A DNA stretch of 16,463 bases from JASFUX01 sp050050115. GTDB lineage: Bacteria; Pseudomonadota; Alphaproteobacteria; Caulobacterales; Maricaulaceae. Within the stretch, counting starts at the first letter, position 1. Every line of letters begins with the position of its first letter. Where the stretch lies: NCBI GenBank assembly GCA_050050115.1, contig JASFUX010000044.1, positions 1 through 16,463 on the forward strand, in the 5' to 3' direction. A program made the position numbers and the translations under genes. Below the pieces are notes generated by a model. The model was not told the origin of the DNA. It made no database searches and saw only the letters and a list, made by a program, of their open reading frames with translations. This document shows positions 15,330 to 16,463 of this stretch, piece by piece.

Positions 15330-15398
15330 CAGCGTCTCTCGCGGACGAAACGGTCCGAGCGGAAACGTTCCGCAATCGGGCTAAATTCTCCGTTCCCC

Positions 15399-15413
15399 TT
15401 AGTCGTCCGTTAA
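15399..15413 (+). promoter_or_regulatory. CtrA-like box TTAG-N7-TTAA upstream of tadE
   Basis: TTAG (15399-15402), seven bases, TTAA (15410-15413), continuing as CCCA. One mismatch to the CtrA consensus TTAA-N7-TTAA; there are 84 nt between it and the TadE ATG. The CGTTAACCCA portion is identical to the sequence upstream of cpaB. Assignment to CtrA is inference. Confidence 0.45.
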
Positions 15414-15425
15414 CCCACTCTTTTC

Positions 15426-15479
15426 ACGCGGTCGAAACCGCGTTGTGCGCATAGTGCGCAAGCGTGAGATCAGCACGCT
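15426..15479 (+). other. Three adjacent hairpins in the tadE leader
   Basis: Three perfect stems stand almost back to back: ACGCGGT-CGAA-ACCGCGT (15426-15443), TGCGCA-TAG-TGCGCA (15446-15460) and AGCGTG-agatcag-CACGCT (15461-15479). They lie between the CtrA-like box and the TadE start codon (15498), so they would be in the 5' leader if transcription starts just after the box. No U-run follows, so they do not look like terminators. Their role is unknown. Confidence 0.5.
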
Positions 15480-15497
15480 GAGCACTGGACGGCGCCC

Positions 15498-16076
15498 ATG
15501 GTATTCGTATCGGCTTTCCTCGCCAGCACGGCCCGCGCGTTCAAGCGGTCCAGACGCCGCTTTGGGCGCAACAAAGAGGGTGCGACGGCGATCGAGTTCG
15601 CGATCGTCGCGACGCCGTTCTTTCTGTTCCTGTTCGCGACCATGGAAATCGCGTACATGTTCTTCATCTCGGTGATGATCGAGAGCGCCGTGCTCGACTC
15701 GGCGCGCAAGATCCGCACCGGGCAGATGCAGTTCCAAGGCGCGTCGTCGGAAGAGTTCTGGGATGACGTCTGCGACGGCATCTCGATCATCGCGCCGTGC
15801 GACGGACATCTCTATCTCGATGTCCAGGTGATCGACGACTTCGGCTCCTCGCGCATTCCCAATCCGGTCGAAGACGGCGAGTTCGATCCATCCGATCTCG
15901 ACACCGACTACGGCGAAGCGGGCGATATCGTGCTCGTGCGCGCCTTCTACGTCTGGGACGTCACCTTCCCGGCGATGGGCACGGGACTGGCGAACCTCAC
16001 TGACGGCAAACGGCTGATCACGGCGACCGCGGCTTTCCGCAACGAGCCCTTCGGCGAGATCGAGACGGGGTCCTAA
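15498..16076 (+). CDS. tadE: TadE-like pseudopilin
   Basis: This 192-aa protein has a long basic leader (1-28, ending RNKEG) followed by ATAIEFAIVATPFFLFLFATMEIAYMFF. Glu at +5 and Phe at +6 after Gly28 mark a TadE/TadG pseudopilin that CpaA could process. The rest is a periplasmic domain with one cysteine pair (C94 and C100, about), an acidic middle region (VEDGEFDPSDLDTDYGEAGD) and a conserved-looking C-terminal strand region (VLVRAFYVWDVTFP). Minor pseudopilins of this type are needed for Flp pilus formation. The ATG at 15498 has only a weak ribosome site (GGACGG). The next pseudopilin gene begins 2 nt after the stop. Confidence 0.9.
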   Translation: MVFVSAFLASTARAFKRSRRRFGRNKEGATAIEFAIVATPFFLFLFATMEIAYMFFISVMIESAVLDSARKIRTGQMQFQGASSEEFWDDVCDGISIIAPCDGHLYLDVQVIDDFGSSRIPNPVEDGEFDPSDLDTDYGEAGDIVLVRAFYVWDVTFPAMGTGLANLTDGKRLITATAAFRNEPFGEIETGS

Positions 16077-16078
16077 AT

Positions 16079-16463
16079 ATGTTTTCGTCCGTGAACAAAT
16101 CTTCTGCGCAAGCAGGCAGGTCGCGCCGCGCGCTTCTCGCCGATGACCGCGGCACCGCGGCGATCGAGTTCGCTCTCATCGCGCCGATCCTGATGCTGCT
16201 CTACTTCGCGGTGGTCGAGTTGTCTCTGGCGCTCGACGCGAACCGCAAGGTGTCGATGACTGCAAGCGTGATCGGCGACCTCGTCGCCCAAGCCGACGAG
16301 GTGAGCGTCTCGGAAGTCGAAGCGATCCTCGACGCCGCCGACGCGACCATGCAGCCGCTCAACGTCGGCGAGATGGAGCTGCGGATCACCTCTCTCACGA
16401 TGGACGGTTCCGGCGACACCGAGGTGGCCTGGAGCCGCTCGCGCAACGCCGATCCGCATGCTT
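16079..16463 (+). CDS. TadE/TadG-like pseudopilin, 3' end outside window
   Basis: An ATG at 16079 opens a frame with no stop for 128 codons, to the window edge. The start of the protein (MFSSVNKSSAQAGRSRRALLADDRG) is a basic leader ending at Gly25. TAAIEFALIAPILMLLYFAVVELS follows: Glu at +5, Phe at +6 and one hydrophobic helix, the same plan as PilA and the preceding TadE. The visible mature part then runs through NRKVSMTASVIGDLVAQADEVS. It may be a second TadE-type or a longer TadG-type protein; the truncated length does not decide this. It lies 2 nt behind tadE, so both form one operon that probably continues to the right. Confidence 0.88.
   Translation, partial: MFSSVNKSSAQAGRSRRALLADDRGTAAIEFALIAPILMLLYFAVVELSLALDANRKVSMTASVIGDLVAQADEVSVSEVEAILDAADATMQPLNVGEMELRITSLTMDGSGDTEVAWSRSRNADPHA

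Noticed and set aside
15338..15373. Small stems (CGGAC/GTCCG and CGGAA/TTCCG) after the CpaC-N-like gene as a terminator
   Set aside because: They are five-base stems without a U-rich tail, so not convincing as an intrinsic terminator.
1..16463. Mobile elements, CRISPR arrays, tRNA genes, toxin-antitoxin or defence systems
   Set aside because: I found no transposase, integrase, repeated spacer pattern, tRNA-like cloverleaf or defence-type domain. All major frames belong to the Tad locus or to ordinary flanking genes.

Overview
The window is G+C-rich, tightly packed bacterial chromosome. Its core is a Tad (tight adherence) / Flp type IVc pilus locus in the pilA-cpaABCDEF-tadBC order known from alphaproteobacteria such as Caulobacter. 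Gene order, base composition and CtrA-like boxes suggest a member of the Caulobacterales/Maricaulales/Parvularculales group. The genus cannot be read from the sequence alone.

Left flank (1-2021): the 3' part of a small membrane-protein gene, then a small winged-helix regulator directly behind it. These converge, through a 4-nt shared stop region, on an M17 leucyl aminopeptidase gene on the minus strand that has all its catalytic residues.

Centre left (2174-5553, plus strand): two adjacent TPR lipoprotein genes of the TadD type. By my hand alignment they are about 70% identical over 253 residues without a gap. The first has an extra ~100-residue Pro/Ala/Glu tail. They are followed by a small membrane-anchored hypothetical gene overlapping a fatty-acid-hydroxylase/sterol-desaturase-family gene.

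Centre right (5557-14573, minus strand, transcribed leftward): pilA (59-aa Flp pilin), a strong intrinsic terminator, cpaA (prepilin peptidase), then the close-packed run cpaB, cpaC (secretin), cpaD (lipoprotein), cpaE (ParA/MinD-like), cpaF (secretion ATPase), tadB and tadC (inner-membrane platform). The tadC stop lies 3 bp from the stop of the desaturase gene.

Right arm (14856-16463, plus strand, divergent from pilA): a secreted stand-alone copy of the CpaC N-terminal domain, then two TadE/TadG-like pseudopilins. The second runs off the window. They carry the same G|xxxxE[F/Y] processing motif as PilA.

Together the genes cover pilin, peptidase, secretin, pilotin-like lipoproteins, localisation ATPase, motor, platform and minor pseudopilins: a nearly complete Tad machine. 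The most notable non-coding signal is a repeated TTAA-N7-TTGA box. It lies upstream of tadD1, tadD2 and cpaB, with a TTAG-N7-TTAA variant upstream of tadE. It resembles the CtrA box and would tie the dispersed pieces to cell-cycle control. I see no transposon, phage, CRISPR array, tRNA or rRNA. The system itself is a known type; the new elements are the tandem TadD pair, the regulatory boxes and several structured leaders.
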